DNA of 64,000 nt. It comes from Petrosia ficiformis. Taxonomy: Eukaryota > Porifera > Demospongiae > Haplosclerida > Petrosiidae. Below the pieces are notes generated by a model, which did no database searches, was not told the DNA's origin, and was given only the letters and a program-made list of their open reading frames with translations. The DNA lies in contig OX345636.1 of the NCBI GenBank assembly GCA_947044365.1, positions 24,833,466 to 24,897,465 on the forward strand. The letters are read 5' to 3'. This document shows, piece by piece, positions 47,396 to 57,599 of the stretch. Position 1 is the first letter of the stretch, and each line of letters begins with the position of its first letter. The translations under genes were made by a program, and so were the position numbers.

Positions 47396-47618
47396 TATTA
47401 CCCAAGCCTTGGGTAATGAGGGATGACGCCTCCTAGCCTAAGGGGTCCACTTTGGAAATTGTAGTCTTTCCGGTCGATTCGTGGGACTTACCACCCTGCG
47501 GATTCTGACGGCACTTTACGTTAGGGGGTTATAATAGAACTTCGGTTTCCCACAACTGATAGGACTACGGTCCCATATACACACTTGTGTATATAAGTTG
47601 TGGTTAGTCATTCCCATC

Positions 47619-47641
47619 AAATAGTCCCAGTTTGATGGGCG
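47619..47641 (+). repeat. Hairpin followed by T run
   Basis: CCCATCAAA and TTTGATGGG pair around TAGTCCCAG and are followed, after CGCTC, by TTTTTTT (47645-47651), which would stop RNA polymerase III. It immediately precedes the tRNA-like sequence. Confidence 0.6.
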
Positions 47642-47651
47642 CTCTTTTTTT

Positions 47652-47822
47652 AAGGAGGCAGCATGGCTTAGTGGTTGGAGCTTGAGCCTCCTGATGTAAG
47701 GGTCTGTGGTTCGAGTCCAGCTGCGGTCGTGTTGTTTCCTGAAAAGAGAGTGTCTGTATTTCTGTGGACTTCGTCGCCAAGTTAACACCGTTAGGAGGGT
47801 TATTCCTAAATAAAAACTCCTC
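47652..47822 (+). mobile_element. tRNA-derived SINE
   Basis: An A box (TGGCTTAGTGG, 47664-47674) and a perfect B box (GGTTCGAGTCC, 47708-47718) lie 33 bp apart, as in a tRNA gene. GGCAGCA at the 5' side can pair at six of seven positions with TGCGGTC after the T arm, but D and T stems are imperfect, so it is tRNA-derived rather than a functional tRNA. About 85 bp of unrelated body follows, ending near AAATAAAAACTCCT. It sits at the broken end of the unidentified gene on its right. Confidence 0.75.
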
Positions 47823-47824
47823 TA

Positions 47825-49095
47825 TAATTCTGCTAGGACAGGTTCTAGTGCTGCCTTGAGGTGATCATACTTTTCAGCACTCTTCACAGCTGCAAAAGTG
47901 TGGTTGCCTATAACAACAAATAGACAAGACTCATCAAATACAGAAATTTTGTAAATAATTACCTGTCCCAGCTAAGACATCTTTACATAATGACAGGAAA
48001 GAGAAGCTCAAGAGTATGTAGCTAGTGCTCTTAGAAAACGAAGCTCCATCTCCACTAATCTTTAGCTGTACTGATGATAGTAACTGACAATCAGACAGCT
48101 ATTTAGAAAATGACAGTTGTGTACTATTATTGTACTCAAGTATGTTGATTACCTTTTGGGCTAAAATCAGTGCAATACAAGTCTTAAGAGAGCTGTATGC
48201 ACCAGCATATGGTGAAGGTAAAGGAAGAAGTTCAACAGAGCTAGATATATCTCTTCTAGTTGCCGTCACTTTATATGAGCGAGGTAGTTGTGGGTGGATC
48301 ATTGTTAGTTCATGGTAGCACTCATCAGATACTCCAAACTTTTCTGAGATTGATTCTGAATTTGAGGTACTGTCACCACTACAACCTGCCGAGGAAGAAG
48401 GAGAACTATAATTGATCTCTACAGTATTATCAGGTGATTTCGAAACCACTTCCTTTGAGCAAGCCCAAATGTGTTGACAAACCATAGAGCATGTTTTGCA
48501 GCTGTTTTAATCCTCTGTAACTAATCAAACATTAACATTAAAACCTTAAAAATCATTGAATATACTTAATATCAACATTAATATCAACATTAATGTCTTC
48601 ACAATGCACTTTTGTTTCATTACTTCTTCCTCCAGTTGTTTAACACAGTTATCCTTTTCAATCACTATTTGATGTAGCTCTTCTACCTCTGTCTTCAACA
48701 ACTCAACCTGATGGGAGAGCTCAGAAGCAGAAATAATTTCACTATGATGAACATCAAACAAAATACTTTTCTCATTTAGATAAACCATCTTTGGTCTTCC
48801 TTTCAACTTCTTAACTTTATTACATACCTTACTTACTTTAACTTGAAGCCTTTTAGCAAGCCTCTCGCAATTCACATCCAACTGCACCATGTCCACACAA
48901 TTGTTAAGTAGCAGCACATACTGACTAGAATGAGAAGACTCTTTCCACCACTTGTAGATCAAACACCATGGTATATGGAGACTGTGCGAAACATTGTCAG
49001 CACTACTAGGTCTTCATAGATGAACTCTCCATTAATACCCTGTTCTTAGGACTAGGGCTCTTCTCTGTAGTTGTTATGCCAGCCATCTCATGCAG
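47825..49095 (-). pseudogene. Unidentified spliced gene with coiled coil and SGDGA motif
   Basis: Exons run leftward: a first exon at about 49095-49050 (ATG 49084, MAGITTTEKSPSPKN), one at about 48975-48560 (IYKWWKESSHSSQYV, KVCNKVKKLKGRPKM, then a coiled coil VELLKTEVEELHQIV), one at 48485-48165 (SDECYHELTMIHPQLPRSYK, LPLPSPYAGAYSSLK), one at 48065-47970 (KISGDGASFSKSTSYILL) and one at about 47910-47830 (GNHTFAAVKSAEKYDHLK, LEPVLAEL), where a TAG and the SINE end it. The GDGA motif could be the first acidic residue of an RNase H-like transposase, but I cannot name the family. Splice borders look normal and most exons lack stops, so the 5' part may be young. Confidence 0.5.
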
Positions 49096-49289
49096 CAAAT
49101 AACTATTCAGTTGCTACTTAGATTAATTATTTTATTAGTGATTTTCTGCATTTTCTCCCGTTTTGAACCCCAAAATGTAACGATTTAAACACTGAACTTC
49201 AAAATGCTTGCAATCAATAGTATATAGTTATATTATACCATACTAAGTGCACCTATCAAAATTTTAACTCATGACAAAAAAATGACAAA

Positions 49290-49470
49290 ATTTGTTTGAA
49301 CAATATATTTTCAATGGAGGAATATGGTGATCAAGTGCCTTGTAAACATTGTGTATTGGAACAACCTGCAAATAAAATAAAGGACAAATACATATTTCAT
49401 CTTATAACTGAGATACTACTTTATAACTACAAAAGTGCACCACATGAAATTTCGCTATTACCTTGGAGAA
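49290..49470 (+). CDS. Possible first exon, divergent from the gene at 49.0 kb
   Basis: MEEYGDQVPCKHCVLEQPA followed by about 35 more residues stays open up to a consensus donor (AAAAATGTAAGT near 49471). The two Cys in CKHC suggest a small zinc site. It stands head to head with the minus-strand gene ending at 49095. No later exons were recognised. Confidence 0.3.
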
Positions 49471-49574
49471 AAATGTAAGTTTTTACAACACACCATTAAA
49501 CCCTGTACTAAAACATGCGGGTAGTATACAGAAAGATTACTGAATTATTTGCTTCGTGTCAAAGCATTTCTGGG

Positions 49575-49715
49575 TATGATAAATAAAGATATCGATAAAT
49601 ATATAGATAGATAAATAGATGGATAAATAGATAAGTAGGTAGATAGATAGATACATAGAGAAATACATAAATGTATAGTTAGATAGATAGATATATAGAT
49701 AGATATATCAGAGAC
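49575..49715. repeat. (GATA)n microsatellite
   Basis: Imperfect GATA/AATA tetranucleotide repeats at about 49582-49710. Confidence 0.9.
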
Positions 49716-49719
49716 GGCG

Positions 49720-50185
49720 GTAGTACTCTCTATGTAGGGATGACCTGGCAAAAATTGGCCACCTATACATTTCAATTGCAAGTGGTAAGCTGAAATCTCA
49801 TATACAGATAAGTTATAATATATATAACATACAATATATTGTGTATTTTTATAACTAACAATACCTTTTAGATAACTTTGTTAAAGTAGAGAACTGTGAG
49901 TAGCAAAATCTTCATATTATTATTATTATCCCTCTTTTTCAGAAAATAGATTTCTACGTATTAATGCTTTAAATAAAACAGAATAGTCATCACACAATTG
50001 ATATTGAAACAAAACAAAAGACTGACCCTCTCTGGTCCAGATATTGATTCCTTGGAAGCATTTCACTATGAAATGATGTACTCATTATATATAGAATTGA
50101 AACAAGAATATAATAAAGCTAACATTTAACACAATTATTCCATTCCAATCCCCCTCCAATCATCCTAGTTGTAATGATTACTAAT
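49720..50185. other. Gene-free interval
   Basis: No supported gene; AT-rich spacer. Confidence 0.5.
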
Positions 50186-50186
50186 T

Positions 50187-50592
50187 GGATGGATGGATGG
50201 ATGGATGGATGGATAGGTAGGTAAATAGGAACAAAAATAAATAAATAGATAAATATATCGGTAGATAGATAGATTGATAGATAGAAAGTTAGGTAAATGG
50301 ATAAATAGATAAAAAATAAATAAATAGATAATATATCAGTAGATGGATAGATAGATAAATAGATAGATAGATAGAAAGAAAGATAGATAGATAGATAGAT
50401 AAATAGATAGACAAATGCATAGATATAATTATAAATAGATATATAAATATATGTAAATAAATAAATATATCGTAGATTGATAAATAGATAGATGGATAAA
50501 TATATACATAGATAAATGGATAGATAGACAGATGATATATAAAAAGATAGATAGACAAATAAATAGTTAAATAGATAGATAGATAGATAGAC
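50187..50592. repeat. (GATG)n/(GATA)n microsatellite
   Basis: A pure (GATG) block at about 50187-50211 grades into 380 bp of GATA-rich repeats that end at the terminus of the next element. Confidence 0.9.
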
Positions 50593-50733
50593 ACCGTATT
50601 TCCTTGAGTAGGAGCCATGGCTACTATTTCGATACATGACTTCTAAGGGAGAGGCCACAATTCAAGGGCGGCTATAATTCAAGAGTGGTGTCTTTATTGT
50701 TATTATTATTAAGGGTGAATGTAGCGTGTTTTA

Positions 50734-51160
50734 TCAGTCTTCATCTTCTCCGTCATCTTCCACTACAACTTCATTCTTCTCCAGCTCTTCGTCATCTTCA
50801 CTGTTGAATGGATCAGCATCGTCATTGTTGTGGTCATCTTGTTCTCCTTGTACAAGTCTGGCTGTGTTCTGCTCTATGATTGTCTTCGCATCACTTGCTA
50901 CATCATTTTTCTTGATGCAACTGATCTCTTTATCCTCAGAGCCATCTGATTTAACAGTTAATCTACAGACTCTGAATGAGTTTTTGACCACATCTTCAGT
51001 GATAAAATCCCAGGCTAATTTCCCCCATTGAAGGACCTGAATCTTAGTGGAAGGACGCATATTGCCTGCCTGTGTGTATGACTTCTCACCTGATATCATC
51101 CACTCATCATATAAAACTCTGTAACTCTCTTTAAAGTGCTTATTCCAACACATGTCAGCA
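50734..51160 (-). pseudogene. pogo-like transposase C-terminal fragment
   Basis: The minus-strand frame begins within LQPADMCWNKHFKESYRVLY and continues with DEWMISGEK, GNMRPSTKIQVLQWGKLAWD, DVVKNSFRVCRLTVKSDGSE, then an acidic tail (EDDEELEKNEVVVEDDGED). This matches the region after the third catalytic Asp of pogo/Tigger transposases, where WNKPFK and a KSF..CG motif are conserved. The DNA-binding and first two catalytic parts are deleted. The frame is open, so the fragment could encode a short peptide, but no promoter or start is evident. Confidence 0.78.
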
Positions 51161-51327
51161 GGCTGAAGATGTTTAGTGTGAATTACAGAATTTTTATAAT
51201 TATTGTAATTATAAAGTGAAAGTCACACATTGTATTAAAATGCAAATACAGAAAGCCAGTGTTGTGCACATCACATATATAAAAGAATGTGGACGCCATC
51301 CATAGGTGAACAGTTATCACTTCAAGC

Positions 51328-51506
51328 AGAGGAGAATAATTGCTTCAACAAACACGCCGTAGCAGTTGTAAAGATGGCGAGGTAGTAGGCCACATAGCAA
51401 GGAATATTTCACGCGTCTCGTGGTACTTTTTAAAGAGAGGTGGCTCCATAACAGCAGAGATAACAGATAGGAGGAGATTTGAACTAGGTCCTGAAGTACC
51501 ATGTAT
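51328..51506 (+). pseudogene. HIRAN-like domain fragment 2
   Basis: NNCFNKHAVAVVK followed, after a one-base frame change near 51370, by DGEVVGHIARNISR, WYFLKRGGSITAEITDRRR and LGPEVPCIYTF. The order of motifs equals that of the fragment at 44535-44832 (YAVAV, VGHLPR, FLRRGG, V(S/T)GMRR), with the extra end EVPC.Y.F. It lies between the ends of the pogo-like element, in opposite orientation to the transposase fragment, and so looks like captured cargo. Confidence 0.5.
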
Positions 51507-51614
51507 TTATACTTTCGCTAACATACACGGGATTGTCTTGCCTGTCGTTCACTCTCATCTAGATCTCGCTGTTTCTGTTCTCTACCTCTTAATTTCTCCT
51601 CTGTCTTGGCCTCT

Positions 51615-51811
51615 TCTGTAGCTACAGCACTTTGCTTCTTTTTCTCAGTGTAGCTAGGCGTCGAAGGCGTTCTGTAGCTCCCTCACTTGTAGGTTCCTCA
51701 CTTGTCTCTACATTAGAGCAGTACGCCATCAACAGTACACACGGTCTACGAATTAACGTGCCTGTGGTCATATGTTTAATTATTGTATTCCTAAGCGTGA
51801 CCGAACCACAC

Positions 51812-51815
<4 letters not shown>
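51615..51815 (-). CDS. Possible small open frame, unidentified
   Basis: A minus-strand frame starting MAYCSNVETSEEPTSEGATE continues with RLRRLATLRKRSKVL. It is compatible with a first exon of an element protein, but there is no supporting motif. Confidence 0.25.
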
Positions 51816-51848
<33 letters not shown>

Positions 51849-51852
51849 TACA
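51813..51852. repeat. (TA)n microsatellite
   Basis: Alternating TA interrupted once by TG, inside the pogo-like element. Confidence 0.85.
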
Positions 51853-52089
51853 AACTAAGGTCGAGATTTCACTACACTCCCGGATTATTTGCCTCGCACT
51901 AAGGTGCTCGGCAACTATAATTATTGTTAAATAATATTAATTAATGAATACAGTCTATAATTAAATGAGGCATTTATTTGAGGGTGGCGTCTATTTCAAA
52001 AGAGTGGAGATGTAAGGGACTCAAAGGGAGGCCACTATTTGAGGGCGGCCATTACTCGAGGGTGGCTCCTACTCAAGGAAATACAGTAG

Positions 52090-52510
52090 TTAAGTAGATA
52101 GTGAGATACATAAATAAAAAAAAGTAGATAAATAGATAGATAGATAGTTAGATAGATAGATAAATAAATAAATAGATAAACAGAGAGATAGATAAATAAA
52201 TAAATAGTAAGATAAATAAATAAATAAATAAATATATTGATAGATAGATCGAGATAGATTGATAGGTAGGTAGATAAATATCTATCTAATTAGATAGAAA
52301 GATAAATAGATTGATAGATAGATAGACAGATAGATAGATACATACATAAATAGATAGACAGACAGACTGACCGACAAACAGACAGACAGACAGATAGGTA
52401 GATAAATACATAGGTAGGTAGATTGATAGATGGATAGATATATAGATAAATTGATTGATAGATAGAGAGATAGATAGAGAGATATATAGATAATATGATA
52501 AAAAAATAGA
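52090..52510. repeat. (GATA)n microsatellite
   Basis: About 420 bp of GATA, AATA and GACA tetranucleotides directly after the element; the plus strand carries GATA. Confidence 0.9.
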
Positions 52511-52517
52511 TAAGTTG

Positions 52518-52753
52518 ATACTCTAAACCATAATCCCTAAACCCTAAACTTTAAACCCTACATCCTAAACCATAAAACCTAAACCTATCTATCTATCTAT
52601 CTATTTATCTATTTATCTATTTATCTATCTATCTATTTATATATTTATATATCTATTCATTAATTTATTTATCTGTTTTTCTATCAATTGATCGATCGAT
52701 CGAAAAGCTCTAGGGTTTAGGTTTAGGGTTTAGGGTTTAGGGTTTAGAGTATC
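52518..52753. repeat. Inverted TTTAGGG-type telomere-like arrays
   Basis: CCCTAAA-type repeats (52518-52587, degenerate) and TTTAGGG-type repeats (52711-52752, four near-perfect units) face each other across a (TATC)n segment and a GATCGATCGATCGA core. GATACTCTAAAC (52518-52529) is exactly complementary to GTTTAGAGTATC (52742-52753), so the arrays are two arms of one inverted repeat. This heptamer is the plant-type telomere unit, whereas most animals use TTAGGG. Confidence 0.85.
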
Positions 52754-52759
52754 GATCAT

Positions 52760-52860
52760 TTTTATCTATTTATCTCTTTACCTATCTATTCATCTATCTA
52801 TTTATCTATCTATTTATCTATCTGTCTATCTATCTATCTATTTATTTATTTAGCTATCTT
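52760..52860. repeat. (TATC)n microsatellite
   Basis: Continuation of the large inverted repeat: the plus strand now carries TATC, the complement of the GATA tract at 52090-52510. Confidence 0.9.
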
Positions 52861-52949
52861 TTTTTTAAATTGTCTACATTGCAAAACATAAAGTAGAAAG
52901 AGTTTATATATTTATTTATAATACTGGTTCTTAAGGTTATCCTAAAACT

Positions 52950-53665
52950 GAAATAATAAAATATGCAATGAGGAGTGAAAAGTCCAGGGTCGACTAGCCA
53001 AGATGTGTGATCTAACATGTTAAAGATGATTACTGATAATGGGGCACCCTGGTACACTCCAATTTGAATTGGTATGAGTAGTGTGAACCACTCTTGAGAC
53101 ACAATGCTTGCAGAGAGATTCGAATACAATGATTGAATCATTTGGGAGAATTCATAGGGATGTGGTAGTGAGATAGAGCAAATTGGATGAGTGAATGATG
53201 GACACTGCCATAGGCATTTGCTATATCCAGCCATGCAATAGCAAGGGAATGGTGGAACTTTCTTGCTGACAAAATAAATGCAGCTAGTTTGGAGTGGTGT
53301 TCAGTGCAACCACTCATGAATGGGAGGAAAGCCTTTTGAATATTCTCATTCATGAAGTTATTATTGATCATGTAGTTCAAAAGTCTCTGTTTCATGATAG
53401 TGGAAAAGATCTTCCCAATAGTTGGTGTTAATGCAATGGGTCGAAAATTTTTGGATCATCTACTGCAGAGGTTTTCCCAAGAAGTTTAACAACAGCAGTT
53501 TTCCATTGGAGTGGAAAGGTATGAAGAGTCCAACATGTTGAGTACAGATCAAGTAAGGCTGTTACAGTTGCAGCTCCAGTCCTGAACATGATAGAACGAG
53601 TGCTTCTAATGTTCTTGCCCTGTTGATTGCAGCTTGAACTAAAGAAGAGATATGATTTTGGCATG
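52950..53665 (-). pseudogene. Non-LTR retrotransposon reverse transcriptase fragment
   Basis: Reading leftward: STCWTLHTFPLQWKTAVV and KLLGKTSAVDDP, then, after a one-base shift in an A run, NFRPIALTPTIGKIFSTIM, then QKAFLPFMSGCTEHH, HHSLAIAWLDIANAYGSVHH (first catalytic Asp), and QIGVYQGAPLSVIIFN. These are reverse transcriptase motifs 0 to 4 of a non-LTR element; the GCTEH motif is frequent in R2/NeSL-like groups. The YADD box is missing because homology ends near 52960. Its 5' side abuts the DIRS-like recombinase fragment at about 53670. Dead and truncated at both ends. Confidence 0.75.
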
Positions 53666-53689
53666 GCTCTGGGTATCCCAGTGAAATTT

Positions 53690-56300
53690 GAGTGTGACGT
53701 GTAGCAGCTAAATATGTTTGCATGGTAGAAGGGGCTAGTCCATTTTTAGCTAAGTATGATACATATTAGTAGGTCTGACACTGGGTGAGACCATATGCAT
53801 TACAGAACTCATAATGTTTCTTAATTGCTGCCATATATGTACACTGGGTGGAAGGGGCTAATCCCAGTTTATTCAGGTAACAGACATACCGTGCAATGAG
53901 AAGATGTCCAGTCTAGGTCTGGGTCCTGCAAGATCTGTAGTGGTGGGTGAAGGATGGGAATTGGGTCTTTGTCTGTATTGGGGAGCTGCGAAAGGAATAG
54001 ATGCAGATTATTTCTTGATAGTGCATGGCCTGAATTAAGAAGAGGCCCCATAATAATTGCATTATATGCTTTTGAGGGAGGTTCATTTTCACAACCTGCT
54101 AAAACATGCATGCCTTTACATCCACTGTCTCACAACACTGTTGCAACTAGCACAGCAAACAATTCTTTCCATGTAATGTCTTTAGTTGTTGAGAGTTCTA
54201 TCCATTTATATCAGAACCGAGGTGATTGGCGCAGTGCTGCACATCCCCATGAGCCAGATGCATTGGACATGAATGTAGCTGCATAAGACAGATTTGATGG
54301 GAATCAGACACCCCCTATTCCCATTGGTCTGAAAAAATTGCCCACTATTTTAGATCTGCTCGGAATTATTTATTGATTCCGATGTGATGATGTTGGCATT
54401 AACCTACTTTGAGTAATGAGATCATATGGCATAAGAATGACCTGCCTGGTCTGACCACTTTGCATGCCAATTGGAAATTCTAGCTCCTTTCACTTACATG
54501 TTTTTCTTCTTACCCATTGGTGCAATAACAGTTTGAGTTTGTCACGTTTCTTTGTGGTAAATGAAGAATCTGGGCTGCTGAATCAATTTCAATACTTAAT
54601 AAAAGCAGACATGTTGTCGACGGGACAGTTTTTTCCAGGGCCATGCTAATGCCAAGTTTAGCACTTTCTTTCAGAATCGTTGTAAAATTCTGTTGGCACG
54701 TGTTTGATTGTGACGGGCAAAGAGTGATGGTGTCATCCACTTAATGAGTATATCACTGGTGCTGACTGGACAACCTACATAGAGCTAATTGACCCCTAAT
54801 AAGTATTGGCTGTGATTCTGAAATTGATTATTACTAACTTCAAATTGATTGATAATTGATTAAAATCAGTGGAAGTAATTAGGCCTATTAAGTCAATTAA
54901 AGCAGGAAACTCTCCCATTTGAGGATCAAAAGGCTTCCTGTCACTTACATATTGTATATTATTTGCTGTTGCATGCTTGAAGAGCATGTCTTCAGTCATA
55001 CTTCTAATTGATATCTAGAAAAATTTTAATTGATTAATCTATTAATCATCCCATCTCTACTAATAAGTATCTATCATTAGGGTGTATCGGGACTAGTCTG
55101 TGGGCAGATGTTATGTCAATTTGGTCATCAATGGTCTCTTTCCATATTTCTGCATGGATAATGCTACCCCATCTACAGAGGTACAATGTAGGGTTCACAC
55201 TGATGGGTGAATGCCATTGTTCACGCTTCTCCCTTCAGGATGGGAAAGGCTCTTCATTTCCCTGGTGTAGATTTTGGAATGACACAGAACCGACTAATGT
55301 GTAGTTTTGGGAAGTACTTTAGGTTAAAAGGGGGCGAGACACTGATCACTGTATTTCCCACCCTTGCATGGTACTACCCCTCAAGTATTGACTGCATACT
55401 ACCTATCTGGTATTAATTACCTATCATAAAGTACTCAACAACTGAACTTTATAATGAGCAAGCCAGCTAAAGCCAATAGGCGATCATATCCCTGAGGGTA
55501 GAGCTGGCTCAACAACACAATAATTAATAAGTGTATACATAGTATAACAACTGAATATCATTGTAACTGTAATAATTTAATAAACTGTAATCTAGCAACT
55601 GAATAATAATAATTATAAAGTAAACTGTATGTGAATGGCTATGGGGGAGGTAAATACAAGAGTTAACAGTTGTGACACAGAGGAGTAAGGAATGCTGGGC
55701 TTGACTATGTGGTCACTATTTTTCCTGACTCGTCCTGGTATTTCTCTCAGATGAAGGTGATGTATCTCTGTCTTGTAGTCATGACAAATACTCTCTGCAT
55801 GCCGATGCTGGATGGTTTCTCCTTAAACATTTTGAGCACCAGTGTTCATAGTGACATGGAACACAGTGGCATAGGTTGCCTGATGGTGTGTTGTACAACA
55901 TGCATATCTCCTTCTGAGAATTAGAGGCAGCTCTGTTATGCTTATCTAGTGGATTAAAGGTGAAGCTGGTACTAAGGTGACCATCAGATAGATAGAACCT
56001 GCATCTCACCATTTGCTTAGCTCTACCAGTGAACATCCTACTGTAGAGATCGTGGTCAATCACTCCCCAGTCCCATGATTTGATCCCAACTTTACATAGG
56101 CCCTATGTGTGTTATAATACGTAATTACCAGTTGAAGTATTAGACTGACCAGCATCTGTCACTGTCCCAGTGGACCTGGTTGCTAGCAGGGTTTCAATCC
56201 ACTTTATTTTTTTTGGTAAATGGATCGTGTCTGTCTCCAAAATTGTCTGTTTCACCAGGAGAGGCCGCCATAGTTCTCGACTTATGATTCCCAGCACAGC
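53690..56300 (-). pseudogene. DIRS/Ngaro-type retrotransposon, truncated
   Basis: In minus-strand order: a gag-like protein (56297-55779) with a zinc motif (ICMLYNTPSGNLCHCVPC, then HWCSKCLRRNHPASAC); reverse transcriptase motifs near 55270-55080 (NGIHPSV, YGKRPLMTK, IDITSAHRLVPIHPNDR) and 54740-54540 (MDDTITLCPS, LEKTVPSTT); DIRS-type RNase H near 54290-54120 (SNASGSWGCAAL, ITWKELFAVLVAT, with TGA for Trp at 54130-54132); a linker with ALSRNNLHLFLSQLP; and the N-terminal core-binding part of a tyrosine recombinase (53880-53690; LAPSTQCTYMAAIKKHYEFC, YLAKNGLAPSTMQTYLAATR). DIRS elements insert with this recombinase instead of an integrase. Its catalytic part is replaced by a non-LTR fragment. 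Confidence 0.78.
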
Positions 56301-56304
56301 TAGA

Positions 56305-57115
56305 GATTTCCAGTGCCAATTTCAGTACTGAGCAGGATCACTGTCGGCTTAGCAACAATCCTGCTATACCATGTGGTAATGCCCTACCCCAGGCCCAGGT
56401 CAGCTCCTCCCTACTCAATCGGTTAAACTACATATTGTCTGATGTCTTGTATTTCTTGCTGCAAACGAGGAAACACATTTTTAAATCTTCATTTTTCAAA
56501 TCAATTCAAGTACAAAATGAATGCACATGAGTGCAGAACCCTCGCTAGCTACTGCTAAACAGCATGGCTTTAGAACAACTTTGCCTAAGTAACATTGCAA
56601 CAGCCAGGAACACACAACACTATATTTTGCATATTCATGTATACTGACTTATTATAAGAAGTCAGTAGTACATGAAGATGCAAATTATGGGGATAGCATG
56701 GCCATCAGATCTCTTGAGTACTAGCGAATTTCTGGACAAAACTTCACAAATAGCTGTATAAACACTCGTTAGGACAATAGACAAAGCTCAAGAAACAAAG
56801 CTTCAAAGAGACAAAAGTTAGTGTTTCTCAGTGTTTCCTGCTGACATCAGCAAAAACAATAAAATTTCAAGATGGCGACAGATCGACGAGAATTTACAAG
56901 GTTGTTTCTCTGCAACAAGATGAGTTCAGAAGAAATCCTTTAAATGTCGGCATTATGGATATATAGTGTCTTCAACCATGTGTCAATGAAATAGTATCAT
57001 CAGGTATTTGGAAAGATTACGTGGTAACACACAGACAGACAGACACACACACAGCATCTGTAATAGTAATAGCCTTGCAATAATTTTAATTATTAATTAG
57101 AAACGCCCACCTAAG
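56305..57115. other. Gene-free interval
   Basis: No supported gene. A short (CAGA)/(CACA) run lies at about 57029-57051. Confidence 0.5.
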
Positions 57116-57127
57116 GTTAATTAGGAG

Positions 57128-57587
57128 TAGTGATGGGCGATACTGGAAATATTCAATCGATACGATACGATACAATATTAGGCATTTATCGGTGATATCG
57201 ATATTTGTATCGATACGATATTAAGCCACACCCCAAGCACGCCCCTTTTTAATCTTTTGTTTATAGCAGTTTAAAAAAGGTCAACACTTGTTCAAAAACA
57301 GCATCATGTCCACATTCTTTGCTTTTATCCTATTCCTTCTAGCCGATATTAGTTAACCTGCCTTAGTGAACAACCTTTCAGAGGGTACTGACGTGGCAAC
57401 AGTCGAAAGGTAAATACGAGCGACAAGTAGTAGTTATTAATTTATATTAAAATTAGTTATTTAGTATTAATAAATGGGTGTGGTCGCAATATCGTTTCCC
57501 TCGATATTGACTGGCCGATACGATACTGTATTGATACCATAAAATATCGTTTATATCGATAAAATATCGATATATCGGCCATCACTA
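57128..57587. mobile_element. Short hAT-type element (MITE) with 8-bp duplication
   Basis: ATTAGGAG is present on both sides (57120-57127 and 57588-57595). The ends are TAGTGATGGGCGATA and its complement with one mismatch. The 460-bp inside is rich in ATCGAT and GATACGATAC motifs and encodes nothing. 8-bp duplication and the terminus shape indicate hAT. Confidence 0.88.
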
Positions 57588-57599
57588 ATTAGGAGAGTA

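Larger units (their letters stand above)
50593..52087. mobile_element. Non-autonomous pogo-like element with cargo
   Basis: The left end ACCGTATTTCCTTGAGTAGG and the reverse complement of the right end (ACTGTATTTCCTTGAGTAGG) match over 25 bp, both continuing into AGCCA. Subterminal copies of GAGG(G/C)(C/T)GGC(C/T) lie inside both ends. The element contains only the C-terminal part of a pogo-like transposase and a HIRAN-like segment. It sits inside a GATA microsatellite; no target duplication is clear. Confidence 0.75.

Noticed and set aside
47652..47724. Functional tRNA gene
   Set aside because: A and B boxes are good, but D and T stems do not pair properly and non-tRNA sequence follows; a tRNA-derived SINE explains it better.
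47516..47788. Protein-coding gene on the minus strand
   Set aside because: The open frame is the complement of the SINE and its hairpin; its peptide (WTRTTDPYIRRLKLQ) is the usual spurious translation of a tRNA B box.
49545..49781. Coding region with [12 protein letters not shown]
   Set aside because: Microsatellite translation without other coding support.
50119..50658. Membrane protein with repeated YLSIYLSIY
   Set aside because: It is only the translation of a GATA microsatellite.
52510..52760. True chromosome end
   Set aside because: The telomere-like units are short, inverted and internal, with unique sequence on both sides.
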